Shown piece by piece: positions 1 to 8,412 of a stretch of 64,000 bases of DNA. The notes beneath the pieces are model-generated. The model had not been told where the DNA came from, ran no database searches, and saw only the letters and a list, made by a program, of their open reading frames with translations. The translations under genes were made by a program, and so were the position numbers. The stretch's first letter is position 1; each line of letters opens with the position of its first letter. The DNA comes from Chromatiales bacterium (GTDB lineage: Bacteria; Pseudomonadota; Gammaproteobacteria; Steroidobacterales; GCA-2729495): positions 1,712,404 through 1,776,403 of the forward strand of contig CP070671.1 in assembly GCA_020351875.1 (NCBI GenBank), in the 5' to 3' direction.

Positions 1-23
1 GGGATACCGATCCGTCAGCAACG

Positions 24-1211
24 TCATGGTGCAGCCACGCAATCGGCGATGGGCCCGGTCACGGGGGCGAATGCACCCGCATTGTCGAAACCGAGGCCAC
101 CGCCACCGAAGTCCAGCACGGTCAGTTCACGCATCATCCGCCCGGCACGGTCGGCGGCGTCGCGTCGCGGGCCGTCGGGCCGGATCTGTTGCATCGATAC
201 AATGTCGCCGCTGACGAAACGGCCATTACCGTCCACGGTCGCGCGCAGAATCGGGGCGTAACCTTTCGGGCCGGAAACGCTGATGCCCCACCAGGTGGCG
301 AAGTTGCCCAGGCTGTAAGCCACCAGGCGCTCGCGGTACAGCTCCATCGCGCGCGGCACGTGCGGGCCGTGCCCGAACACCAGGTCGGCGCCGGCATCCA
401 CCATCGCGCGCGCGAACTTCACCACGTTGCCGCGGTTCTCTTCGCGGTAGAACTCCTCGGCGAACGGGATACGTTCCGCGTCGGCGCCTTCACCGCCGCC
501 GTGGAAGGACACGATCACGATGTCGTGGCCGGCCGCGAGACCGGCGACGGCAGCCTCCGCACCCACCGGGTCGAGCATCGGCCACGCACCCTTGAACGGG
601 GCGAAGGCGATCATCGCCACGCGCACGTCGCCGACCTGCCAGCTGGCCAGCGTGTCCGCCCGGCCGGAGTGTAGGACGCCCGCGTCGTCCAGTGCGGCCA
701 TCGTGGAATCGCGACCTTCTTCACCAAAGTCGCGGGCGTGGTTGTTCGCGAGGCTCAGCACCGTGAAACCCGCCGCGGCCAGGGTGTCGGCGAAACGCGG
801 CGGCGAGCGGAACAGGTAGCAGGCCGACGGGTTGCGACATTTCTTCGCCGGTTCACCGCCGTCGAGTAGCACCCCTTCCAGGTTACCGAAGGCGATGTCG
901 GCCTGCCGGAGTATCGGTGCCGCGTCGCTCAGCTGGCCCGCGCCGTCGTCGGCGGGCAGCCGGGATTCCGGGAAATCGGTGCCGAGCATGATGTCGCCCA
1001 CGGCCGCGACGGACAGCCGTTCGCAGGCCAGCGCCTGGGCGCGGCGTTTCGCCAGTTCCATCGGGGTGGGCGCTGCAGGCGGCGCAGGTTCGGCCGGCGC
1101 GGGCGCCGGCCTGGGTACCGGTGCGGGAGTCGGTGGCTGGGCCGCACAACCGGCGAGCAACACCAGCGCCAGAACGACGACCGGGGCAGCAAACTTTGCA
1201 CGAGCCGGCAT
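24..1211 (-). CDS. CapA-family metallophosphoesterase-like lipoprotein
   Basis: The product is 395 aa. It starts with a lipoprotein signal peptide (lipobox LAGC at residues 19-22) and a Pro/Ala-rich linker to about residue 50. The catalytic domain follows, with the family motifs GDIMLG (72-77), NLEG (110-113), NNH (156-158) and a later GHGPH. CapA/PgsA-type proteins have a calcineurin-like phosphoesterase fold and were named from poly-gamma-glutamate capsule synthesis. Without capB or capC genes nearby, a capsule role here is not supported, and an envelope-anchored phosphoesterase-like role is the safer inference. It lies 4 nt downstream of the SPOR-domain gene on the same strand, so it is probably the last gene of that operon. 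Confidence 0.85.
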   Translation of the reverse strand: MPARAKFAAPVVVLALVLLAGCAAQPPTPAPVPRPAPAPAEPAPPAAPTPMELAKRRAQALACERLSVAAVGDIMLGTDFPESRLPADDGAGQLSDAAPILRQADIAFGNLEGVLLDGGEPAKKCRNPSACYLFRSPPRFADTLAAAGFTVLSLANNHARDFGEEGRDSTMAALDDAGVLHSGRADTLASWQVGDVRVAMIAFAPFKGAWPMLDPVGAEAAVAGLAAGHDIVIVSFHGGGEGADAERIPFAEEFYREENRGNVVKFARAMVDAGADLVFGHGPHVPRAMELYRERLVAYSLGNFATWWGISVSGPKGYAPILRATVDGNGRFVSGDIVSMQQIRPDGPRRDAADRAGRMMRELTVLDFGGGGLGFDNAGAFAPVTGPIADCVAAP

Positions 1212-1215
1212 TAGC

Positions 1216-1776
1216 CTAGTCCGCCACCCGGATCACCAGCACTTCCACGCGTGCGTCACGCAGTTTTTCGCGCGTGCGGTTCAACTCGGCCAGGTCCTCC
1301 ACTGGCCCGATGCGCACGCGGTGGAAGTCGCGGTCGTCCACGCTGACTTTCTGGATGCGGGACATCACGCCGAGCAGCGCGAGCCTGGCCTTCATGCGGT
1401 CGGCGTCTTCGAAGGTTGAAAATGAGCCGGCCTGCAGCACGTAGGAACCGGGCGCTTCCACTGCCGCCGGGGTGACGTCGGGCCGCGCGTCCAGGTCCTG
1501 TTCCGGAATGATGACCTCGAATTTCGGCAGCATCTCGTAGAAGTCGAACTTTGGCCTGTCATCGTCAGGCTGGGCCGATTTTTTCTTCGCGACCTTGGCT
1601 CGTGGTGCGGTTTCCGTGTCCGAAATCGACGCTGCCGCCGGGCGGCGATCGTTTACGTAGATCGCCGCGGCCACTGAAAGGCCCACGGCCAGGCCGAACA
1701 GCATCCACACCCAGCCGGGCAGCGGCTCGGATTTCTTGCGCCGCCTGGTCTTGCGACGTGTTTTTTTGCGCGCCAT
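1216..1776 (-). CDS. SPOR-domain membrane protein (FtsN-like)
   Basis: This 186-aa protein has a very basic cytoplasmic N-terminus (Lys/Arg-rich, residues 1-17), one transmembrane helix at about 20-41, a charged linker and a C-terminal SPOR domain at about 110-186. SPOR domains bind denuded septal peptidoglycan, so the protein probably acts at the division site in the periplasm. In Pseudomonas a SPOR protein of this size follows argS, as here (8 nt after argS). That synteny supports the call. It is shorter than E. coli FtsN, so equivalence to ftsN is not claimed. Confidence 0.85.
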   Translation of the reverse strand: MARKKTRRKTRRRKKSEPLPGWVWMLFGLAVGLSVAAAIYVNDRRPAAASISDTETAPRAKVAKKKSAQPDDDRPKFDFYEMLPKFEVIIPEQDLDARPDVTPAAVEAPGSYVLQAGSFSTFEDADRMKARLALLGVMSRIQKVSVDDRDFHRVRIGPVEDLAELNRTREKLRDARVEVLVIRVAD

Positions 1777-1784
1777 CGCGCAGG

Positions 1785-3560
1785 CTACATGGAAGCAGGC
1801 GCCGACACGCCCAGGAGCCCGAGGCCGTTGCGCAGTACCTGGCGCGTGGCCAGGATCAGCAGCACGCGTGCGTCGCGCAGCGCGTCGTCATCGACGATAA
1901 AGCGGTGCGCGTTGTAGTACGCGTGCAGGTCGTTGGCCAGGTCCCGCAGGTAGTGCACGATGTGCTGCGGGGCCCGCTGCCGCGCCGCCTGCTCCACCAT
2001 CTCGGGATAACGGACGAGAGCCTGCATCAGCTTCTGCTCGTGGGCCTCGGTCAACCGGTCCAGTGACACCTTGCCCCGCGAGTCGTCCCAGTCGACCCCC
2101 CGGGTTTCCATCTCGCGCATCACGCTGCAGATGCGCGCGTGCGCGTACTGGATGTAGAACACGGGGTTCTCGTTCGTGCGCGACTTGGCGAGTTCGAGAT
2201 CGAAGTCCAGGTGTTGCTCGTTGGAGCGCGACACGAAAAACAGTCGCGCCGCGTCGTCGCCCACCTCGTCGCGCAGTTCCCGCAGCGTGATGAACTCGCC
2301 GGAGCGCGTGGACATCTGCACCTTCTCGTCGCCGCGGTAGAGCACCACGAACTGCACCAGGTCTACCTCGAGGCTTTCCGGCGGCTCGCCGGTGGCTTCC
2401 AGCCCTGCCCGTACCCGGGCCACGTAACCGTGGTGGTCGGCGCCAAGTATGTCGACCAGGCGGTCGAAGCCGCGGGCCCGCTTGTCCAGGTGATAGGCAA
2501 TGTCGGACGCAAAGTACGTGGTGCTGCCGTTGTCGCGCACCACCACCCGGTCTTTCTCGTCGCCCAGCGCGGTGGCGCGGAACCATGTCGCGCCGTCCAG
2601 TTCATAGGTGTGCCCCGAGTCGTTTACCCGGCTCAGCGCGCGGTCGACAGCGCCGCCATCCACCAGGCTGCGCTCGGAATACCACTCGTCGTAGGCCACG
2701 CCGAATTCCGCGAGGTCGTCGCGAATGTCGCCAAGTATTGCCCGCAGGCCGATCTGCAGCACCGCGGCGAAACCCTCCGGACCCAGCAGTTCGCGTAACG
2801 CCGCAATCAGCGCGTCCAGGTGCAGGTCCGCGTCACCGTCCGGCGCGTCCGGAGGTGCGTCGGCGGCCCAGTGGTCGACAAAGGGCAGCAGTTTCTGGCT
2901 CTGCGCGTCGACCAGCGCGTCGCCGGCGATTTCCACCAGGTACGCACCGCGATAGCCGGCGCTCGGGAACGGCAGTGTCACCCCGGCCAGCTCCTGCATG
3001 CGCAGCCAGAGGCTCAGCGCCAGGATGTCCATCTGCCGCCCGGCATCGTTCACGTAGTACTCGCGATGCACCTGGTGCCCGGTGGCGGCGAGCAGGTTGG
3101 CGACGCACGCACCGTAAGCGGCGTGGCGGCCGTGGCCCACGTGCAGCGGACCGGTGGGGTTCGCCGACACGAATTCCACCAGCACCCGTTCGCCGGCGCC
3201 GAGCTGCGAACTGCCATAGGCTTCGCCCCGGTCGATGATCTGCGCGAGTTCCTGGTGAAAGGCCTGCGGCGACAGGCGGAAATTGATGAAACCGGGGCCG
3301 GCAATGTCCACGCCGGCGAGCAGGCCCGTATTCGGCAGTCGTGCGACGATCTCGTCGGCGATGTCGCGCGGTTTGCGCCGCAGGGGCTTTGCGAGTTGCA
3401 TCGCGAGATTGCTCGCGTAGTCGCCGTGTTTCGCGTCGCGGGCGCGCTCCACCTCCAGGCGCGGCATCTGGCCTTCCAGCCCGGGCAACTCGGCGGCGGC
3501 GGCGGCCAGCAGCTTTTCGATCTCGTGTTTCACGGCCGTGGGCTTGCGCAAACGGCGCAT
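1785..3560 (-). CDS. argS: arginine--tRNA ligase
   Basis: Class I arginyl-tRNA synthetase, 591 aa, normal for the family. It charges tRNA-Arg with arginine in the cytosol. The N-terminal additional domain covers about residues 10-110. The HIGH-type motif HVGHG is at 140-144 in the context SANPTGPLHVGHG. The KMSKS equivalent reads QMSTRSGEF near residue 400, as usual for ArgS. The C-terminal DALR anticodon-binding domain contains RFIVDDDALRDARVLLI. The ATG at 3560 is used; a GTG nine codons later would also give a full-length enzyme. It lies about 240 nt downstream of priA on the same strand, with no obvious terminator between them. Confidence 0.97.
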   Translation of the reverse strand: MRRLRKPTAVKHEIEKLLAAAAAELPGLEGQMPRLEVERARDAKHGDYASNLAMQLAKPLRRKPRDIADEIVARLPNTGLLAGVDIAGPGFINFRLSPQAFHQELAQIIDRGEAYGSSQLGAGERVLVEFVSANPTGPLHVGHGRHAAYGACVANLLAATGHQVHREYYVNDAGRQMDILALSLWLRMQELAGVTLPFPSAGYRGAYLVEIAGDALVDAQSQKLLPFVDHWAADAPPDAPDGDADLHLDALIAALRELLGPEGFAAVLQIGLRAILGDIRDDLAEFGVAYDEWYSERSLVDGGAVDRALSRVNDSGHTYELDGATWFRATALGDEKDRVVVRDNGSTTYFASDIAYHLDKRARGFDRLVDILGADHHGYVARVRAGLEATGEPPESLEVDLVQFVVLYRGDEKVQMSTRSGEFITLRELRDEVGDDAARLFFVSRSNEQHLDFDLELAKSRTNENPVFYIQYAHARICSVMREMETRGVDWDDSRGKVSLDRLTEAHEQKLMQALVRYPEMVEQAARQRAPQHIVHYLRDLANDLHAYYNAHRFIVDDDALRDARVLLILATRQVLRNGLGLLGVSAPASM

Positions 3561-3590
3561 TCTAGCAGGCGGCCGGCCGCGTTCCGCCGG

Positions 3591-5798
3591 TCAGTAGAGT
3601 TCCACCGGGTCCACGTCCAGTGACCAGCGCGCCCGCCGACCCGTCGGCAGGTCTTCCAGCGCCAGGCGCCACGGTTGCAGGAAGGCCTGCAGGGCGGGAC
3701 GCTGGCGCGCCTGCACCAGCAGCTGCGCGCGAAACCGTCCCTGCCGGCGCTCCATCGGTGCGGGGGCAGGACCCAGCAGAGTGACGCCGCTCACCAGGTA
3801 AGGCCCGGCTGCCGTGAGCGCAGCGTCGAGAAACTCGAAAGCGGCTTCGCGCCGGGCGGCTTCCGCGCGCAACAGTGCGAGAAAACCGAATGGCGGCCAC
3901 CCGGCTTCGCGACGCTCGGCCAATGCGCGTTCGGCGAAGGCCGTGTACCCGTCGCGCACCAGCGTGGTGAGCAGCGGATGTTCCGGGCTGGCGGTCTGGA
4001 TCAGCACTTCGCCGGCCCGGTCCGCGCGCCCGGCCCGGCCGGCCACCTGCACGAAAGACTGTGCGAGTCGTTCGCTCGCGCGGAAATCCGTGCCGAACAG
4101 CCCCTGGTCGGCGTCGATCACGCCCACCAGGGTCAGCGCCGGAAAGTCGTGCCCCTTCGTGAGCATTTGCGTGCCGAGCAACAGGCGTGCCTCGCCGCGG
4201 CGAAAGCGTTCCAGCTGCGCGGCGAGTTCGCCGCGGCGGCGCGTGGTGTCCCGGTCGATGCGCAGCAGCGCTTCGTCCGGAAACTGTTCCTGCAAGGCGT
4301 GTTGCAGCCGCTCGGTGCCCTGGCCCACCGGGTGCATGGCGTGGGCGCATTCCGGGCAGTGACTCGGCGCGGGGCGCTCTGCACCGCAGTGGTGGCAGAC
4401 CAGCTTGCTGCGATGCCGGTGCAGCACCATGCGCGCGTCGCAGCGCCGGCACTCGGCCACATAGCCGCACCCGCCGCACAGGAGCACCGGGGCGTAGCCG
4501 CGCCGGTTCAGGTAGATCAGGACCTGGCCGTCGGCGTCCAGGTGGCGGCGCACCGCGGCGAGCAGTGGCTGACTGAGGCCGTCCGGCGCCGGGTACCGGC
4601 GCAGGTCCACCAGTTTCACAGTGGGCGGTTCGGCGGCGCCCGGACGCTCCGGCAGGTGCAGATGCATGTAGCGGCCGGAGTGCGCGTTTTCCAGGCTTTC
4701 CAGCGCGGGGGTTGCGGAGCCGAGTATCACGCTCACATTCAGCTGGCGGGCGCGCCAGACCAGCAGGTCGCGAGCGGAATACCGAAAGCCATCCTGCTGC
4801 TTTAAAGACGTGTCGTGTTCTTCGTCGACGATGAACAGGCCCGGCTTGCACAGCGGCGTAAACACGGCCGAACGCGTGCCGATGACCACGCCGGCTTCAC
4901 CGCGCGCGGCGGCTGTCCATGACCGCAGGCGTTCGCCGTCGGCCAGCCCGGAGTGCAGCACGGCCACCGGGACGCCGAGGCGTTCGCGGAAGCGTTGCAC
5001 GAGCTGGGGTGTCAGGCCGATTTCCGGCACCAGCACCAGGCTTTGCCGGCCAGCGGCGAGTTGCGCGGCAATCGCGTGCAGGTAGACCTCGGTCTTGCCG
5101 CTGCCGGTCACACCTTCCAGCAGGTAGCACCGGTAGCCGGCGTCGGCTTCTATGGCTTGCGCGGCCTCGCACTGCGCCGGGTTCAGTTGCGGCCCTGCCT
5201 TGGCCGCCCGCGCATCGGCATCTTGAGTCAGAATCGAACCTTCGCGGGCCGACAGCAGTCCCTTCTCTTGGAGAGATTTCACCGCGTTGCGCCAGTTCGG
5301 CGCCGGCGGGTCGAGATCTTCCGGCCCGATGCCGTCGGGCATTCGCCGCGCGGCGTCGAGTATGCGCGCCTGCACCGGCGCGCGCCGCCCGAGTTTTTCC
5401 GGGTCGGCCTGTCGGCCCTCCGGCGTGCAGCACCAGCGCAGGCTGGGTGTGGCGAGATCCTGGCCGCGGCGCAGTGCCGCGGGCAAAGCGGTCGCGACGA
5501 CTTCGCCCAGCGGGTACTGGTAATAGTCGGCGGCCCAGCGCAGCAGCGCGAGCAGGTACGGGTCGAGCAGCGGTTCGGTGTCCAGCACGGCAGTCGCGCG
5601 CCGCAGCCGCTCTGCCGGCACGTCGGTGTGATCGCTGACGTCGGCGATCAACCCGATGCGCTTGCCGCGTCCGAACGGCACGCGCACGCGGCAACCGGGC
5701 GTTAACGTATGTTCCGCCACTGCCTGCGGTGGCAGGTAGTCGAACAACCGTTTCAGTGGCGTTGCCAGCGCCACGCGCAACACGGTCGGGCTATTCAC
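3591..5798 (-). CDS. priA: primosomal protein N' (replication restart helicase)
   Basis: PriA is a 3'-5' superfamily 2 helicase that reloads the replisome at stalled forks. The 735-aa product has the N-terminal DNA-binding domain, Walker A GVTGSGKTEVY, the DEEH box (IVDEEHDTSLKQQ), paired CxxC zinc motifs (CGGCGY, CRRC, CHHC, CPEC) and a helicase C-terminal domain with QVAGRAGRADR. The GTG start at 5798 is chosen because homologues begin just before VLRVALATPLKRLFDY and the ATG at 5897 would add 33 unrelated residues. No clear Shine-Dalgarno precedes the GTG. The upstream DNA contains DnaA-box-like sequences, listed separately. Confidence 0.95.
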   Translation of the reverse strand: MNSPTVLRVALATPLKRLFDYLPPQAVAEHTLTPGCRVRVPFGRGKRIGLIADVSDHTDVPAERLRRATAVLDTEPLLDPYLLALLRWAADYYQYPLGEVVATALPAALRRGQDLATPSLRWCCTPEGRQADPEKLGRRAPVQARILDAARRMPDGIGPEDLDPPAPNWRNAVKSLQEKGLLSAREGSILTQDADARAAKAGPQLNPAQCEAAQAIEADAGYRCYLLEGVTGSGKTEVYLHAIAAQLAAGRQSLVLVPEIGLTPQLVQRFRERLGVPVAVLHSGLADGERLRSWTAAARGEAGVVIGTRSAVFTPLCKPGLFIVDEEHDTSLKQQDGFRYSARDLLVWRARQLNVSVILGSATPALESLENAHSGRYMHLHLPERPGAAEPPTVKLVDLRRYPAPDGLSQPLLAAVRRHLDADGQVLIYLNRRGYAPVLLCGGCGYVAECRRCDARMVLHRHRSKLVCHHCGAERPAPSHCPECAHAMHPVGQGTERLQHALQEQFPDEALLRIDRDTTRRRGELAAQLERFRRGEARLLLGTQMLTKGHDFPALTLVGVIDADQGLFGTDFRASERLAQSFVQVAGRAGRADRAGEVLIQTASPEHPLLTTLVRDGYTAFAERALAERREAGWPPFGFLALLRAEAARREAAFEFLDAALTAAGPYLVSGVTLLGPAPAPMERRQGRFRAQLLVQARQRPALQAFLQPWRLALEDLPTGRRARWSLDVDPVELY

Positions 5799-6162
5799 GG
5801 GCGGGGGGCAGCCACCGTGTCGGGCCGCTGACAGTTTTCCACAATTCCTGTGGATATCTCTGTGGATAGCGTGGGGCAATGGGCCCGAATCCCGCATAAC
5901 AAGGCAATTTGTGACACTTTGGTTAAATTTTGCGCGAAGGCTGATTTGTATTTTGGAAACAGGGGGTTGCGGTTTCTTCTTTTAACAATAAGACCGAATG
6001 ATCGCTAAGGTACGGGCACGGCACGCCCTTGTGTGAATAAACGGGTGTTTTCATTGCGTGTTCGCGGTCAACCGGCATCGTTTTCACTCGTTATATTGCC
6101 CGAAAGCCAAAGGACGGTGGCGCCGGCAACGAGGCCGGGGACCATGGGACTCACGGTATGCT
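5799..6162. other. divergent intergenic region between priA and the sigma-factor gene
   Basis: This 364-bp stretch separates two divergent genes and should hold the promoters of both. It contains the DnaA-box-like cluster (5835-5869) and an AT-rich block around 5900-6000 with the run TTCTTCTTTTAACAATAAG. No convincing -35/-10 pair could be fixed by eye. No RNA gene is visible. Confidence 0.5.
5835..5869. promoter_or_regulatory. cluster of three DnaA-box-like sequences upstream of priA
   Basis: Three nonamers lie within 35 bp. TTTTCCACA at 5835-5843 matches the relaxed consensus TTWTNCACA. TGTGGATAT at 5849-5857 and TGTGGATAG at 5861-5869 are reverse-strand boxes, each with one mismatch to TTATCCACA. 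They sit 37-71 bp upstream of the proposed priA GTG start, beside an AT-rich stretch (about 5900-6000). DnaA binding is an inference from the motif only. Confidence 0.5.
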
Positions 6163-6771
6163 ATGAACGGGGTCGACGCGACACTGCCGCACGGCGGTTG
6201 CCTTCAGGCCGAAAGGGAGGAGCTGAGCCTGGACAATCGCCGGGCAATGGATCGGTTTCTGGCCGGCGTGGAGGTCGGCGCATTTCGCATGGCCCAGTTC
6301 GCCGTGCGTGATGCCGACGACGCGCTGGACATCGTGCAGGACACGATGATCCGGCTGACGCGCAGTTACTCGCAGCGTCCGGAGGGGGAATGGGCGCCGC
6401 TGTTCTTTCGTATCCTGAAGAACCGGATTACGGATCACCAGCGTCGCAGCACCGTTCGCAACCGCGTCTTCGCCTGGCTCGGCCGCGGTCGCGAAGAAGA
6501 CACGGTGCCGGACCCGGTGGCGCAGGCCCCGGGACGTGACAGTGACCGGCCGGAACGACAGTTGGCCACGAGCGATGCGATGCAGGAACTCGAAGCCGCC
6601 GTTCAGGCATTGCCGGCACGCCAGCAACAGGCCTTCCTGTTGCGGGCGCTGGAAGAACTCAGCGTGGCCGATACCGCGCAAGCGATGGGCTGCTCGGAGG
6701 GCAGCGTGAAGACGCATTACTCGCGCGCGGTGCACAGCCTGCGAGAAGTTTTAGGAGATCATTGGGAATGA
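6163..6771 (+). CDS. sigma-70 family (ECF-type) RNA polymerase sigma factor
   Basis: The protein has sigma region 2 (DADDALDIVQDTMIRLTRSY, then FFRILKNRITDHQRR) and region 4 with a helix-turn-helix (LPARQQQAFLLRALEELSVADTA, then GCSEGSVKTHYSRAVHSLRE). It should redirect RNA polymerase to a small regulon, probably including its own operon. The start is uncertain. ATG 6163 is used, but a strong AGGGAGGAG at 6214-6222 precedes CTG codons at 6223 and 6229 and an ATG at 6247, so the mature protein may begin there. Its stop overlaps the next start (ATGA), indicating translational coupling. This order (sigma, DUF3619, DUF3106) is known in other proteobacteria. Confidence 0.85.
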   Translation: MNGVDATLPHGGCLQAEREELSLDNRRAMDRFLAGVEVGAFRMAQFAVRDADDALDIVQDTMIRLTRSYSQRPEGEWAPLFFRILKNRITDHQRRSTVRNRVFAWLGRGREEDTVPDPVAQAPGRDSDRPERQLATSDAMQELEAAVQALPARQQQAFLLRALEELSVADTAQAMGCSEGSVKTHYSRAVHSLREVLGDHWE

Positions 6772-7160
6772 ACGATCAGCAGGACAACACGGTGACACCG
6801 GGCGACGCGGAATTCGCGGCGCGCGTCGGTCAGCGCCTGCGCGACAGCGCCGACAGTCTCGATGCGCAGACCCGTTTGCGGCTGAACCGAGCCCGGCAGA
6901 AGGCCCTCGAGGAGTTGTCGCCGCGGCCGCTATGGCAGCGCAGCCCGGCGCTGGCCGGCGCCGCAACAGCAGCCGTCGCGGTAGTCGCCCTGCTGATGTG
7001 GCAGCCGATCGAGAACGGTCCCGAGGTCGTCGCACCGCCGGCATTCGACGCACCGGATCTCGAATTGCTGATGACGGACGAAAGCCTCGACATGCTGGAG
7101 GACCTGGAGTTCTACACTTGGCTGGCCGCAGAGGACCTGGGCGGCGGTGCGGCGGGCTGA
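6768..7160 (+). CDS. DUF3619-like membrane protein, candidate anti-sigma factor
   Basis: This 130-aa protein has a soluble N-terminal part (to about 55) containing DAQTRLRLNRARQKALEEL, a single transmembrane helix (about 60-80, ALAGAATAAVAVVALLMW) and an acidic C-terminal tail. Size, layout and position match DUF3619 proteins found beside ECF sigma factors. An anti-sigma role is inferred from this layout, not shown. ATG 6768 is chosen over TTG 6762 because AGGAGA lies 9 nt upstream of the ATG. It overlaps the sigma gene by 4 nt and the next gene by 1 nt. Confidence 0.7.
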   Translation: MNDQQDNTVTPGDAEFAARVGQRLRDSADSLDAQTRLRLNRARQKALEELSPRPLWQRSPALAGAATAAVAVVALLMWQPIENGPEVVAPPAFDAPDLELLMTDESLDMLEDLEFYTWLAAEDLGGGAAG

Positions 7161-7384
7161 TGAAGCTCCGCTGGACGACGCTGGTACTGCTGGCGGTGAT
7201 GGCTGGCAACGCAGCCGGGCAGGACGAGCTGCCCGACGAAGATTTCCTGGCGTTCCTTGGCGGATTGGCAGCCGATGACGACTGGGAAGTCTTCTTCGAC
7301 AGCGTCCCGGACGACTTGCCGGCGCCGCCGGTCGTGGCCGACATCGAGCCACTGGAAGCCGAGGAAGAAGATGAGCTGGATTAG
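7160..7384 (+). CDS. small acidic exported protein of unknown function
   Basis: A 74-aa product with an N-terminal signal-like hydrophobic stretch (residues 5-20, ending AGNAAGQ) and a very acidic remainder (many Asp/Glu, ending EAEEEDELD). The start ATG overlaps the preceding stop (TGATG) and the end overlaps the next gene by 14 nt, so it is embedded in a coupled four-gene operon. The acidic character is opposite to the Arg/Gln-rich DUF3106 protein encoded next; an interaction is possible but only inferred. No family is recognised. Confidence 0.65.
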   Translation: MKLRWTTLVLLAVMAGNAAGQDELPDEDFLAFLGGLAADDDWEVFFDSVPDDLPAPPVVADIEPLEAEEEDELD

Positions 7385-8033
7385 GCTGACAACCTTGCTG
7401 TTCCTAGGCCTGCTGGCGAGCGCTACGTGGGCCAACGAGGGTGTGGACTGGAATGCGTTGAACTCCGACCAGCAACGGGTGCTGTCGGGTGCACGTGACC
7501 GTTGGTCAACACTGGAGCCGGAGCAGCAACGGAACCTTGCGCAGGGCGCCGAACGCTACCTCGGCATGGATGAAGCCCAGCGCGCGGAGGCGCAGGGGCG
7601 CTTCCAGCGCTGGCGAAATCTCGAACCGGAACAGCGCGACCAGATTCGCCGCCGGTTCCAGGAATACAAGTCGCTGGCACCCGAACAGCAGGACCAGGTG
7701 CGCCGCAACTTCCAGCGTTTCCGCAACCTGCCGCCGGAGGAACGCCAGCGCCTGCGTCGCAACTGGGAACGACTGTCACCGGAACAACGCCAGCGCCTGC
7801 GGAGCATGACACCAGAGCAGCGTGAACGCCTGCGCAATATGACCCCGGAACAACGGGAACGGCTAAGAAATATGACTCCCGAACAGCGTGAGCGGCTCCG
7901 GAATATGACGCCTGAGCAACGGGAGCGGCTGCGTAATATGACCCCGGAGCAGCGCCAGCAGATGCGCCAGCGCCGGCAGAACCGCCAGGGCAACGGTCGC
8001 GCGCAACCCCAGCCCCGCAACCGCGGTCAGTAA
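7371..8033 (+). CDS. DUF3106 protein with tandem TPEQRERLRNM repeats
   Basis: A 220-aa exported protein with a signal peptide (about residues 1-20, ending SATWA). The body consists of helical Glu-Gln-Arg-rich units of the form (N/S)(M/L)xPEQRxRLR. Units are degenerate in the first half and nearly perfect (11 residues, NMTPEQRERLR) in the second. The C-terminus is rich in Gln, Asn and Arg. DUF3106 proteins are periplasmic and of unknown function. The ATG at 7371 is preceded by GAGGAAGAAG and lies inside the end of the previous gene. It is the last gene of the sigma-factor operon. Confidence 0.85.
   Translation: MSWIRLTTLLFLGLLASATWANEGVDWNALNSDQQRVLSGARDRWSTLEPEQQRNLAQGAERYLGMDEAQRAEAQGRFQRWRNLEPEQRDQIRRRFQEYKSLAPEQQDQVRRNFQRFRNLPPEERQRLRRNWERLSPEQRQRLRSMTPEQRERLRNMTPEQRERLRNMTPEQRERLRNMTPEQRERLRNMTPEQRQQMRQRRQNRQGNGRAQPQPRNRGQ
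7773..7970 (+). repeat. six 33-bp tandem coding repeats in the DUF3106 gene
   Basis: Six in-frame units of 33 bp start at 7773, 7806, 7839, 7872, 7905 and 7938. Four encode the same 11 residues, but their DNA differs at many synonymous positions (for example CGCAATATG, AGAAATATG, CGGAATATG, CGTAATATG). The repeats are therefore old and kept at the protein level. Confidence 0.9.
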
Positions 8034-8106
8034 TCGCGTCGGGTTTCGGGGTTGTAGTCTCGACGGGTGATGACGCCGGACACAGCTTCTCGAGTCGCTG
8101 GTTTAA

Positions 8107-8122
8107 TGTCCGCTTTCGGCCA
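8107..8122 (+). repeat. dispersed short repeat, copy 1 (TGTCCGCTTTCGGCCA)
   Basis: The 16-mer is repeated with one change (TGCCCGCTTTCGGCCA) at 9172-9187. Its core is present on the other strand at 10048-10064 (GTCCGCTTTCTGATC when reversed), and a relative (TGACCGCTTTTGGC) is at 63812-63825 beside an IS30-type end. All copies are intergenic. Confidence 0.6.
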
Positions 8123-8232
8123 GATCAGCTAACGGTCACGTTAGCGGATGCAGATTTCCACCAGTTTTCCGCGTCTTGCATTTTCACGCAGCCTCACTAG
8201 GCCGGGTCCTTCCGCCTTGACTAGTTACGGTG

Positions 8233-8412
8233 CTACGGCCCGTCCGTGATGGGCGGGAGCTCCGACTCTGCCAGCACCACGAAGTCCGCCTCGCACACCC
8301 CGCGGTCGTTGTGCTCGGTCTTCACCGAGGCTACCTCCGGCGTCAGGGTGTCATTGGGCGCGAACACGATACCAACGGGCGGTTCCCATTCCCCCTCCCA
8401 TCCCGGCGCGGG
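8233..8412 (-). pseudogene. possible remnant of a protein-coding gene (C-terminal part)
   Basis: The minus frame is open for about 60 codons up to a TAG at 8233-8235. It translates to protein-like sequence including EPPVGIVFAPNDTLTPEVAS and NDRGVCEADFVVLAESELP. The frame is closed upstream by a TAG near 8413 and has no usable start codon with a ribosome-binding site. It may be the tail of a lost gene. No family is recognised, and chance cannot be excluded. Confidence 0.3.

Noticed and set aside
7773..7970. Regular 33-bp repeats that might suggest a CRISPR array
   Set aside because: They are contiguous, in frame and translate to a repeated peptide in the DUF3106 gene; there are no spacers and no cas genes.
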